This document shows positions 24,083-34,499 of a stretch of 64,000 bases of DNA, piece by piece; the first letter of the stretch is position 1, and each line of letters starts with the position of its first letter. Below the pieces are notes generated by a model. That model was not told where the DNA came from and did no database searches. It saw only the letters and a list, made by a program, of their open reading frames with translations. Position numbers and translations under genes: made by a program. This DNA comes from Lomentospora prolificans (taxonomy: Eukaryota; Ascomycota; Sordariomycetes; Microascales; Microascaceae), in the NCBI GenBank assembly GCA_029532625.1, contig JARFXM010000010.1:2108001-2172000 (forward strand). The letters are read 5' to 3'.

Positions 24083-24478
24083 ATGGGATCAGAAGGCGGC
24101 CCAAGAGGCTGGCTCTGCTGTCGAGCATGGAAAGGGCAGATGCGACTATGGGTAGCGAGGGAGCCCTCTAGTGGGGATGGGGATTGAACCCTCGAGTCTG
24201 ATTCTTGTTATCCCGCGCGGAGTTCATGGTTAACAAGTGCAATTGCCAGGGTTGGGACAGAGAGGAAGATCGTAAGGTTCGGAGACTCCGGATTTGGGTT
24301 GGAGCTCGCACGAGCCATCGCGAACTCAAAACAAGCGCGATGGGATGCGGGGAATATCGAACTAACAACCTCCAGTTGAATTTAGACAGGGCTCAATTCC
24401 GTGTCCCTTAGTCCTGGAACAGGTTGAAAGAACCAACACGCTTGCGAGCCACATAAACGACTTGCAACACCGAAATCT

Positions 24479-24497
24479 GGGCTGGGCTGGGCTGGGG
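24479..24497 (+). other. Candidate G-quadruplex motif
   Basis: GGGCT repeated three times followed by GGGG, meeting the G3-N2-G3-N2-G3-N2-G3 pattern. It lies about 130 bases beyond the predicted stop of the AtuA-like gene, on the strand that serves as template for that gene. Confidence 0.6.
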
Positions 24498-24627
24498 AAA
24501 TCGCTAACAAGAATATCACAGTTTTAATTGGTTCCTTACAGTATTGCAATGTGAAGTTACCAGAGATGTTGAAGTTTACACAATTCTAGTTCGTATTATA
24601 TGGAGGCATAGGACAATCCTTGAATAG

Positions 24628-26784
24628 CTATAGTCTGGCTTGGTTGAGTACCTCTAGGGGGATATCTAATTCGATCGATGCTAAGCATATCTGTGCGTAA
24701 CCTTTTCCTTGTCTAGAAATGCCGTTAGGTTAAATCTTTGTTGACAGGGCGTATTCGCTTACCTGTCCAGGGCCAAGCTATCAAGTCCTCCCCCACCCAG
24801 GGACTTAGTGACGACAAAGTTGATCGCGTGCACGCCCGGTACTTCATACCGCGTGACCGTGCTATTGGACTGAAGCAAGTTGCTGAGGGTAGAAGCTATT
24901 ACTTCTGGCGTTACCTGGCCTAGGAGATACGGATAAAAGCTCGGGTTTCGACAGATGAAGGCAACATTCGAGGTGTCTCCCTTGTCACCAGAACGGCCGA
25001 CAGCGATGTCAAGGAGGCTACATCGCGTCCCATGACCGCCCAATGGACCCAGAGGCGTTGAGGGAGAGGATTTCAAACTGAGCGCAGAATTGGACGGGAC
25101 GACGGGTTTGCAGCCTTGAGTTACGAGTGGGACTGGAATGACAGATTTCTCGCTCCCGATGCAGACTTTTGGAATAACGGAGCTGCGACGGACAAGCACG
25201 CTAGAGGCCAAGAAGTTGGGGGAGACTTTTGGCCTTCCACTGCTGAACATCCCAATCCCTGGAGCGCTGCTCGTAGCAAACGACGCGACTTCTCTCCCAA
25301 GGACGTCCAAGACATGTCGCCGGACGTGCTTCGCCGCGATTCTCACGACAATCTCGCGGGCTCCAGCCCTTGCCACGGACGGCGAGAGGGAGTGTTCTGC
25401 CCCAAGAATGATGACCTTGGACTCGAACCCCTTGAAGTCTTCTGACTTGCCGGCGCTACGAAGCTCCATCTCGGCAACGTTGCGGGCTCGTTGAAGGATG
25501 GCGGCGCCCAATGCCTTGCCCTTTTTCTCGGCGTTTGCGCCGAAAAGCAGCATGTCGACACTAGTTCGATATCCCTTCTGCTGAACCGCTGTGCATTTGA
25601 GCCATTTTGTGGGAGGCTTGCCGCGAACCCCCGTGACGCGGACTTTGTCTTTGTCGGCTTGGTCGAGTACGACGCGGCTAAGATCCACCACGACATCCGG
25701 AAGAATGTAATTTTCGGGGTCTAGGATTTCATAGAGCATCTGCTCTCCAACGGTATGTTGCGTCACAAGGCCGCCGGTTTCACGAGGTTTGGACACGATA
25801 AAGGTCCCGTCCTCCTCGAATGTGGCGATTGGATAACCCATGTTTACCCAGCCTCCGTACGGGCTTCCCGCGGATAGCTCCCAATCCGTGAAATTGCCTC
25901 CTGTTGCTTGAGCTCCACATTCGAGGATGTGCCCAGCTAACGAAGCGCTGGCAAGACGGTCTAAAGTGGCTTGATCGTTAAGACGCGAGTAGTCCCACGC
26001 GTACTCGTAAGCCAGGGGACCCAATACCAGAGCGCTGTCGACACATCGACCAGTTACAATGATATTAGCACCGGCGTCGAGGGCCTTTGTGATGGGCTCA
26101 GCCCCTGTATAAGCGTTTAAACTGAGGATGCTGTCTTGACCTCCGAACATGGCCTCATCGGCACCATCACTGTTGAGGGGGTTAAAGGCACTAAACGCGT
26201 CTGATTGTAGGAGCTCGTCCTTATGAGCGATGAGGTTATCTCCGTAGACAGCCGCAACCTTGACTTGATTGGCGACTCCCTTCTTGGCGGCTAACTCCTC
26301 GATAAGCTCCTTCAGGCCAACGGGGTCAAGTCCTCCGGCGTTGGTAATAACTTTGATCTTCTTCTCGAGGATCTGCAGCAAAAGAGGCTCGAGGACAAAA
26401 GTCACAAACTCTTTGATATACCCGGGTGCTTTCTTGTTTGACCCGGGCCTCGGTGGTGCACTAGAGGCGCGGGCGAGGAGGCCCATCGTCACCTCTGGTG
26501 CTCAAGTCAGTATATCGCCTGAGCATATACATCGCCTGGGCATATTCGAAGGTGGGACATTCTGTATGGTTACTGACCAGCGAGGTAATCGGCGACCAGA
26601 TAATCAAGCGCTGCATCTTTAGCTTCGACAAGTTGGCGACTCGCGCCAGGTGTATCACCCCAGAAGGCACTACGATGTATTAGCAGACGTTAAATTGTAT
26701 TTTGGTAGGATTTGTTCGCTGCCGCAACACTGAACGCTATTAATAGTCGTACCTGTAGCATCCGATCCTAACGTGGCGTTTCAT
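24628..26784 (-). CDS. AtuA-like protein (DUF1446), acyclic terpene utilisation family
   Basis: Four exons (26784-26753, 26669-26578, 26494-24763, 24712-24628) give 646 residues. The first two exons restore the family N-terminus (IGCYSAFWGDTPGASRQL, then DYLVADYLAEVTMGLLAR). The main exon holds the DUF1446 core with NAGGLDP, VTGRCVDSALVLGPLAY and EVPGVHAINFVV landmarks, plus the C-terminal AtuA-like ferredoxin-fold region (LLDIAVGRSGDKGDTSNVAF). The predicted last exon replaces an early stop with LDRQGKGYAQICLASIELDI... and ends Ala-Arg-Leu, a canonical PTS1. AtuA is required for citronellol/geraniol growth in Pseudomonas, but its reaction is unsettled. The gene is divergent from the carboxyltransferase gene across 427 bases. 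The last intron is a prediction. Confidence 0.88.
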
Positions 26785-27211
26785 GGTTCGCTTCTGTGTG
26801 TCCGGACTCTGCGCCATCAAATCCTTGCTAACCGTACGATGGCTATTGATGAACAAACCGCTGATAAATGGCCCAGACTTGTAAAAACAATTCTATCAAT
26901 TATTGTGTCCAAGATGTGAAGTTGTGAGGCTCCCGAGGCACGAGCCGAGGTAGTCCACCTCGGTCAAGTAGGTGGCGTTGCTTATGATGAGCCATTTCAA
27001 CCAAAACTCGTTTTATCTTTGGATGCGACAGTAACTTGGGTGAGACATCAATACTACAGTCAGCCACAGTGCACGGGACTCGTCAGTTGATCGCCTCCTT
27101 CCTTACTGGTAGATCCTGGTCGCCTGTGTATTCTTATTTGAACATGCAGCGCCCTGACATTTCAAACCCAGGAAGTTTACACACCGTGGTCGCAAACCCA
27201 GTATTTTCGGT
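26785..27211. promoter_or_regulatory. Divergent promoter with three CCTCGG-type sites
   Basis: Shared upstream region of the AtuA-like and carboxyltransferase genes. CCGAGG occurs at 26933-26938 and 26945-26950, and CCTCGG at 26958-26963: three copies in 31 bases. In Aspergillus and Fusarium, FarA/FarB/CTF1 regulators bind CCTCGG in front of fatty-acid and peroxisomal genes, so this is a plausible control element. Confidence 0.6.
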
Positions 27212-29003
27212 ATGTTCCGCCAATATACGTCCAAATTATCGCCATCCGACAAGGTTTGCCAGGACAATGTTGCGTCCTGGCAGCCCGTGTTGGAGAAGTG
27301 GGAAGACGTTATGAAATGGGCGGCGGGAGAAGGCCCGAGCAAGCACGTTGAGTAAGTTTACTGTGGATGAGGGGGCCAGCGCGCATTTGGCTGATTGTCG
27401 CGATAGGAGACACCATGAACGCGGCATGCTTTCTGGTAAGGAAGCTAGACTATAATTTTAATTTTTGCGATATTTGTAACGTATCTAATGGCGAAACTAA
27501 TAGCGAGAGACCGGATGGCTTTGATTCTGGATCCTGAATCGCCCTTCTTGGAACTCATGCCCACAGCTGGTTACGGGATCAAGCATTCTAGTCCAAATGC
27601 GAGCGTTCTATGCGGAATCGGGCTTGTGCAGTAGGTTCCGACCCATAAAACTTCCCCATGATGTGCCCTTTTCTGACAATTAGAACTGCAGCGGGCGTCT
27701 GGTCATGATTGCGGGCAACATCCCGACTCTGGACAGCGGTGCTTCCAACGAGATTTCAGTAAAGAAGTCAAAACGAGCGAGTAATATCGCTCTAGAAAAT
27801 GGCCTTCCCATGATCTATCTTAACCAATCTGCCGGAGCGAACCTCCCTCAGCAATTTCGTGTCTTCCATGATGGTGGGGTCGGCTTCAAGGACATCACCC
27901 TTCGATCCGCGGCCGGGTCACCGACATGCACGATTGTGTTCGGTAGTAGTACCGCCGGTGGGGCCTACCAGCCGGGAATGTCTTCCTACAGCATCTTTGT
28001 CAAGGAGCAGGCCCAAGTATTTCTGGGAGGGCCACCATTGGTGTACATGGCTACTGGTGAGGTGACGACAGCCGAGGAGCTCGGTGGCGCTGAGATGCAT
28101 ACATCCATCAGCGGTGTCGGTGACGCGTTCGCAGTGGATGAGTTTGAAGCTTGTCAGCTAGCGAGGAATTGGGTGTTGAGCTTACCGGAAAGCAATATGA
28201 GCACTGCGGAACAACCGCCTGTGACGCCACCCCGATACGATCCTCAAGATATCCTGCAGGTTGTACCCGTAAACATCCGCCAGCCCATGGACATGCGAGA
28301 AGTTATTGCCCGCATAGTGGATGACAGTCGTTTCGAGATCTTCAAGGGTACGTTTGGCCAAGGCATGTTGTGCGGCTGGGCCCGCATCCACGGCCACCTC
28401 GTCGGCATCATTGGCAATCAGTCCCCCGTCATCATGATCCCGGAAGCCCAGAAGGCTACTCATTTCATCCGCCTTAATAACGAAAATTCCACCCCCATTG
28501 TATTCCTCCACAATGTCACCGGATTCATGGTCGGCAAGAAATCCGAGCAGAACGGCATCATTCGGGCTGGCTCTACCTTTATCGACGCCGTTTCTCGCTC
28601 GACCGTACCGCACATTTCTATCCTGTGCGGAGCTTCCTACGGTGCAGGCAACTACGCCATGTGCGGACGTGCGTATGCGCCGCGTTTCCTCTTCTCCTGG
28701 CCGAACAGCAAGTGCTCGGTTATGGGTCCCGAGCAGCTCGCTGGTGTCATGGAGATGATTGCCCGTGAGGCGGCTACGAAGGCTGGTGGGGAAGTGGACG
28801 AGGCGAAGATTTCCGCCAGGACAAACGGGTTGAAGAACCAGGTGGAGAAGGAGAGTGATGCGTATTCGACGTCGGCGTGGGTGTTGGATGATGGAGTCAT
28901 TGACCCGAGGGATACAAGAGATGTGCTTGGTATGTGCTTAGAGATTTGCCGAAACCGCTCGAGTGCGGGCAATGTTAGCATGAGGGGAGTTTCTCGGATT
29001 TAG
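27212..29003 (+). CDS. Acyl-CoA carboxylase beta (carboxyltransferase) subunit, MCC/GCC family
   Basis: Four exons (27212-27351, 27407-27435, 27504-27630, 27692-29003) give 535 residues, standard for MCC/geranyl-CoA carboxylase beta subunits. The protein starts right at the family's conserved region (ERHHERGMLSARDRM) with no room for a mitochondrial presequence. It shows both oxyanion-hole glycine pairs, SSTAGGAYQPGMSSY in the N-domain and GASYGAGNYAMCGRAYAPRF in the C-domain, followed by SVMGPEQLAGVM. It would transfer carboxyl from biotin to the gamma carbon of a 3-methyl-2-enoyl-CoA. The N-domain motif differs from the usual MCC AGGAYVPAMSDE. It ends Ser-Arg-Ile, a PTS1-like tripeptide. 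The partner subunit is encoded at 31361-33970. Confidence 0.92.
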
Positions 29004-29569
29004 AGTATGAAGGCATCGTGGTGTAGCCTGCATGTCTATTATTAACATATAGGGTCGAATTTGCCTACGACCCTTCCACGTCTCCCCTAAGTAATTCGAT
29101 ATAATACCGTAAAGTAGATTTTGTTAAACAAATCCGTAAAGGATATCTCCATATCTGGCTCCTTCTGCCGTCTCTCATCTTGAAAACCCATGGCATCCTA
29201 GAATGCTCCTAAATTTGTGCTTTAGCCGAACGTGTAGATGATGCCGAGACCTTTCGCTAAACGGTCACATCAGGTAGGATACTTGGTGTTACTACACTAA
29301 GCTACACACATTGGCTCAGAGAAGCCCGCTGACCCCGGAGACCCCTCCTGTCGCCTGCCAGTAGACGAGGGTGCTTGAAGGGAAACCCCTCGCTATTGCG
29401 CTGGTTCTGCCGAGGGAGGTTGGCCGGCAAACCACACTAGGGGACTAGCGTGTCAGCTGAAGAAATTATCAATGTATAATGGGGACTATAAAGTAAGTAG
29501 GAGGGCCGCGAGGGGCTACCTTTTGTTATATTGACCGTATTCATTTGACCCAAGCCGATATAAATCACC
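29004..29569. promoter_or_regulatory. Upstream region of dienoyl-CoA reductase
   Basis: Intergenic, 566 bases. It holds the 3' flank of the carboxyltransferase gene and the promoter of the reductase gene. One CCGAGG site lies at 29410-29415. No gene seen. Confidence 0.45.
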
Positions 29570-30627
29570 ATGGCGGACACCGAGATATTTGCTTCAAATA
29601 CTTGGGCACCGGGCATCTTTGGTTAGGAGTCCTATTATCTATGAATATCATTCACGATCTTGCTCTAATTTTGATACTACAGCTGGAAAGGTTGTCTTCT
29701 GCACGGGCGGTGCGGGCACGATTTGCAGCGGCCAAGTCAAGGCATTGGTCAAGCTTGGTGCGGACGCTGCCATCATCAGCCGCAAGGCCGAGGTCGCTGT
29801 CGCCAAGGCAAAGGAGATCTCGGCTCAACGTCCTGGGAGCAACGTTCTGGGACTGCAGGGGGATGTTCGTAGCGTTGAGAGCATGAAGGCGGCAGCGGAC
29901 GAGACTGTCAAGCAGCTGGGCAAGATTGACTTTCTGATGTATGAACACGCACGCGAAACATTGGTATTTTTGACCTTTGGAAAAGCTAATCCTAGACGTG
30001 GGTGTAGTTGCGGAGCGGCGGGCAATTTCCTGTCGTCCTTCGATAACCTGTCTGCTAATGCGTTCAAGACCGTCATTGACATTGACCTTCTCGGTAGTTA
30101 CAACACAACCAAGGCATGCGCAGATCAACTGAAAATGAACAAGGGTAGAATCATCTACGTGTCGGCTACCTTGCATTACATTGGCACTCCTTTGCAGACA
30201 CACGCGGCCTCAGCCAAGGCCGGGGTCGACGCTCTTAGCTCACAGATGTGCATCGAGTATGGTCCTTGGGGAGTGACATCGAACGTAAGTTGCCATGTCC
30301 GATCACTAACCTATACAACCCTTCTCTAGGTTTGTGCATGCTAAAAGGACTCAGGTCATTGCCCCTGGGGCGACGGCCGGAACGGAGGGTTTAGGTCGCC
30401 TTTCTAACAAGGAGGGCCTTGAGACGGGCTATCGCAATATTCCTCTGCAGAGATACGGGCTCGTGTCTGAAATTGCGGATGCGACCATCTTTCTTTTCAG
30501 CCCGGCTGCTAATTACATTACTGGAGCGGTGATCCCGGTGGATGGAGGCAGTTACCATATTAATGGTAGCATGCACTCGGTGCAGTATCCGGATAATGTT
30601 CTTCGACCCGGTCCTTCAAAGATATAG
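29570..30627 (+). CDS. Peroxisomal 2,4-dienoyl-CoA reductase (SPS19-like SDR)
   Basis: Four exons (29570-29621, 29683-29938, 30008-30284, 30355-30627) give 285 residues. It is a classical short-chain dehydrogenase with TGGAGTICSGQ cofactor loop, ICGAAGNFLSSFDNLSANAF, IDLLGSY, the substrate loop SATLHYIGTPLQTHAASAKAG, and VIAPGATAGTEG. The NFL..F...S.NAF and SATLHY signatures, with no Tyr-x-x-x-Lys of ordinary SDRs, are typical of peroxisomal 2,4-dienoyl-CoA reductases, which use NADPH to turn 2,4-dienoyl-CoA into 3-enoyl-CoA. The protein ends Ser-Lys-Ile, a PTS1 variant. Reduction would be needed when the chain double bond of a terpenoid acid reaches position 4. Confidence 0.93.
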
Positions 30628-31360
30628 AATAGGAGTGGCTTCGGGATGGCTGAATGTTGGGACGTGATATGGAGACTTGCGGGAAGTGCTGTGTCTCAGT
30701 TGTGCTTATTTCCACGTGTTTTTAGTTGAGTAATGTAAGCGTGAGTATTACTCAATCCAACATTTGATGGGATAGTTATCAGTTCAAAGTTTATGTCACC
30801 TTTCTGATTCCGAGTCCCTGGTTGGAATATTGCATGCGCGAGCCTTCATCCAGCCTGGCTGGCTTGCGGAGCAGTCCCAATTGTTGAGTGCCGAAGACGC
30901 TGCGAATTTGCATAATATTGCGACCTGCCTCGTTTGGAATCGACCTAATTAAATGATGACCATAACTACTTCACGAACTGCCCGTTGAACTTCTCCTCGG
31001 GCGCGAAATTGGTGGCCAGGTTGGCATGATTGCTGGCATGTCAAAGACGTCGCGCGCACAAGCCTCGGCAGACGAAATCATTGGACAGAGCCCCAAGCTG
31101 GTATTAATAGATGCGCGAACAGTGCGTCGCCAGTGTCTTCTGCCCCGCGGCTTCCCAAAACCTACACCTTGACATCCACCCTGGATATAAAATTCCACGA
31201 GGTACTTGCTGCGAACTTCTCGGGTTCTAGACGCTGAGAAAAACCTTGTCGAAAACTACAACTCGCTTCACTGGCAAGATCATCTTTCCTTCACTCCTTC
31301 AATCCGACCTGCCATCAGCGCGCCCCAACGGGAAGCCGGTTACTTGCTGGGTCAGGCGCC
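30628..31360. promoter_or_regulatory. Upstream region of biotin carboxylase gene
   Basis: 733 bases between the dienoyl-CoA reductase and biotin carboxylase genes. CCTCGG occurs at 30995-31000 and 31063-31068. Short minus-strand frames have no support. Confidence 0.5.
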
Positions 31361-33970
31361 ATGTCCATGTCGCACAAAACTGTGAAGAAGCCACCGCCGT
31401 TCCAAGCAACACCCGTCTTCCGGGATGATGGCTCCCTCGTGATTAAGCGTGTGTTGATTGCCAACCGAGGAGAGATTGCGTGTAGGGTAATTAGGACGTG
31501 CAAACAGCAGATGATCACCACGGTGGCGGTCTTTGCGGACGAGTGAGTTTCTCGGCCCATACCAAGGTTGACTTGGTGCTCATAGTCCCGATAGAGACGA
31601 GAACTCGGTGCATGTAAAGCTAGCGGATGAAGCTATCTGCATTGGCCCTGCCGACCAGCTTCCCTACCAAGATATTGAACGACTCGTCCAAATAGCCAAG
31701 TCGGCGAATATCGACGGCATCCACCCTGGTAAGCCCAAGGAACAAAAGAGGTAATTGATGGCAAGTCCTTAGCTAATGGACTAGGTTATGGCTATTTGTC
31801 CGAGAACGCCAACTTTGCGCGCGCAGTTGCTGCTGCTGGTATGATCTTTATTGGACCAACACCAGACTCTATCCTAAGGCTTGGAGACAAGGTATGTTGA
31901 TTCGTCATAAAGCAGCTTCTTTAAACTCTCACTCCTAACGCCACTTATAGAGGGTTGCAAAGGAGTACCTTGCGCAACACTCTTCTGTTCCCCTCATCCC
32001 AGGTTATGGAGGAAAGGATCAAGACCCGGCTCATCTCGAGGCCGAAGCTGACAGGATAGGGTATCCTGTTCTGATCAAAGCGAGTGCGGGCGGTGGAGGG
32101 AAGGGCATGCGCGTGGTCCAACAAAAGGCAGAGTACGTATCAATCTTAGCGTGCCGAACTTGCTGGCCATGACGCCCTGTTGCTAATCCCCTCCAGGTTC
32201 CAAGAGGCTTTCCTCAGATGCTCTTCGGAAGCTGAGAGGTCGTTTGGTTCGAGACACTGCTTAATCGAAAAGTACATTGAGAGCGGCAAGCATGTTGAGA
32301 TTCAAGTGGTTGGCGATGGAGAAAGGTTCATCAGCCTGCTAGACCGCGAGTGTTCCATACAGCGACGCCATCAAAAAGTCGTCGAAGAGTCACCTAGCCC
32401 CTGGATCTCGCCAAAGATGCGCCAGGACATGTCTAACGCCGCCATCGAAATTGCTACGCTACTGAAGTACGTTTCAGCCGGGACTGTCGAATTTATCGTC
32501 GACACACAACAGGAAACCTTCTACTTCCTTGAGGTCAACACTCGTATACAAGTTGAGCATCCTATTACGGAAGAAGTTGTGGGAATCGATATCGTTGCCC
32601 TGCAGCTCTTCATTGCCGCTGGGGGAAAGCTCAAGGCTCTTCCTGAGCTCACCACGGTCAAACAACAGGGCCACGCGATTGAGGTTCGCCTTTGTGCCGA
32701 GAACCCATTTAACAACTTCCTTCCGTGTACAGGAACGGTCACGACGTTTAAGACGGCGTCTGAGGTTCTAGGGGTGCATATTCCCGCCGTGCGCTATGAG
32801 GTTGGCGTTTCGTCCGGCTCCAGTGTTTCAGTGCACTTCGATTCCATGATATCTAAAATTGTCGTGTGGGCGCCGGACAGGGTATCTGCTATTCAGAAGC
32901 TGAACCACGTCTTAAAAAATACTGTTTGCCTGGGCCTCACTACAAACCAGCTATTCCTCCAACGCATACTTGCGCACCCGGAATTTCAGCGGCCCGGCTA
33001 TACGACCTCCTTCATTCCAGTTCACAAGGCCGACCTTCTTAAACCCGTAAATGTTGACTACGTCGTAGGTCCCATGATGATGGCGGCAGTCCTGTGCAAT
33101 CGCAAGCTTGGGAACGCGACCAACGCCCTAGGTCCGAAACTCTTCCGCAGTATACCTACGGGATTCCGAAACCAGCCCAAGGATGGCAAGACCGGCGCGC
33201 GAGAGTTTGTCACCTGCCAGACACAAGTTCTGGGCCATGACTCTTCACGAGACCTCATGGTAACGCGGGTTGGAGCGGACGAATTCGAAGTGACGCATTT
33301 GCAATCTAATTTCACTCTCACGGCTGCTCAGAAGCGGGTGTTATTCAATAAACAGGGAGGTGTCTTGACCAGGCGATTTTACCATGCTGCGACATCTGAG
33401 CCTACTTCACGATTCAAAGTTCGGCTACTCCAATCCGGAACGAAGGATGCCTTCACTTCCGGTAGCGGCGGTGAGCTTCATATTCAGCTAGGAAATGAGC
33501 GGCACAACTTCTACGGCTCCGTACTCGGTATCGATGATTACAAACGAGAGATATCCATTTACTCGCCGCATCTCGGATTCAGTGCCAGCTATCTGATCTC
33601 CAACGCTTTGAGTTGGGCTGGAATGTTTGAACAGGGCAAGCATGGAGGGGGATCTTCTGGTAAGTGCTCTCTCTACCCTAGGCCGTCCATTTTCTAACCA
33701 TCCACGACAGATGCGCAGCGCAAATATCTCTCGCCCATGCCCTGCCATATCCTTCAAGTCTTGGCCAAGGATGGCAGCACGGTGGAGAGAGGTGATGGAC
33801 TTCTCGTCATCGAGAGCATGAAGACGGAGATTCGGATCAATGCAGAGGCACCTGGCATCGTACGCATGCAGGTGGGGCAAGGAGCCAAGATCAGTGAAGG
33901 AGTCGTTATGTGCGAAGTCCTAGTACCAGAAACTGATGAGGGAGCGGAAGGGTCGGATTCTACAGAGTAA
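31361..33970 (+). CDS. Acyl-CoA carboxylase alpha subunit: biotin carboxylase plus biotin carrier
   Basis: Six exons (31361-31542, 31586-31728, 31785-31891, 31951-32132, 32197-33659, 33711-33970) give 778 residues. The biotin carboxylase domain starts at KRVLIANRGEIACRVI, with ATP-grasp loop KASAGGGGKGMRVV, ERDxx-like DRECSIQRRHQKVVEE and FLEVNTRIQVEHPITEE. A linker/BT domain follows, then a C-terminal biotinyl domain (SPMPCHILQVLAKDG) with biotin-accepting Lys in ESMKTE. The usual AMKM is SMKT here, a change also known in urea amidolyase-type carriers. It pairs with the carboxyltransferase subunit. It is the enzyme of the cluster that most clearly lacks a PTS1 (ends Ser-Thr-Glu); a proline-rich N-terminal extension of about 28 residues has no clear targeting signature. 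Confidence 0.94.
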
Positions 33971-34499
33971 GGCAAACTGTGGAGGTTTGCATACCTCGTA
34001 TGGGGTTGGATGCTCTGTTTCCATGTACAAGTACATCGTCTATCGCTCTTTCCCTGCACGTCCCCACCTAGAGCCGAGGCTCGAAGCCGAGAGGGGTTGG
34101 GGTGGTTTTGGGCAAGGGTGATTGCCTCTTTCGTCAAGCGCGGTCAAGAGAGGTCCACTCGGGTCCCGCACTGTCAGAAGCCTGGCTGGCTCGCTGGCCA
34201 TCGGCTCTTTCTCCGCACTTTAATATGCAGAGGTAGTTTTGCCCAGAGGAGGATTGGAGGAATACGCCTGTCCCCATTGGACGATGACCCCAGCCATTCA
34301 TGGATGCGCCCCTAATGTAGCTTGCATCTCTAGGCGAGGAGACTGGGGAAATCTGGGGAACAGCTCCTTGGAAGTGGGACATTGCATTGGCGTGGCTTTG
34401 CTTTTCTCACAACTTCTCTTGGCTGAACGTCAGAACCTCTCCCGCTGCCATCTCTTCTCCGCAAGTTAATTAAAAAAAGGATTCAAGCTTCGAGTGGTC
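33971..34499. promoter_or_regulatory. Upstream region of cluster regulator 1
   Basis: 529 bases between the biotin carboxylase gene and the Zn2Cys6 gene, with one CCGAGG at 34074-34079 and a GCTGGC-rich patch near 34180-34200. No gene seen. Confidence 0.45.

Larger units (their letters stand above)
20523..24627. other. Gene-poor flank of the catabolic cluster
   Basis: About 4.1 kb with lower GC and no intact gene. Short frames such as 22473-22700 (minus) have no supporting context. A frameshifted relic is annotated separately at 23782-24082. Two sites resembling pol III B-boxes on the minus strand (near 24181 and 24352) lack a tRNA fold around them. Confidence 0.5.

Noticed and set aside
24165..24260. 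Possible tRNA on the minus strand (B-box-like GGTTCAATCCC)
   Set aside because: No acceptor stem, the T-stem has a mismatch, and no A-box lies at the right distance.
27212..33970. Reading the two carboxylase subunits as ordinary mitochondrial 3-methylcrotonyl-CoA carboxylase of leucine breakdown
   Set aside because: Not excluded, but less likely: AtuA-like neighbour, PTS1-like ends, missing presequence on the beta subunit, altered active-site loop, and the reductase/isomerase pair all point elsewhere.
33971..34140. A further 3' exon of the biotin carboxylase gene that might supply a PTS1
   Set aside because: A GTAAGG donor overlaps the stop, but no acceptor downstream leads to a plausible end or PTS1.
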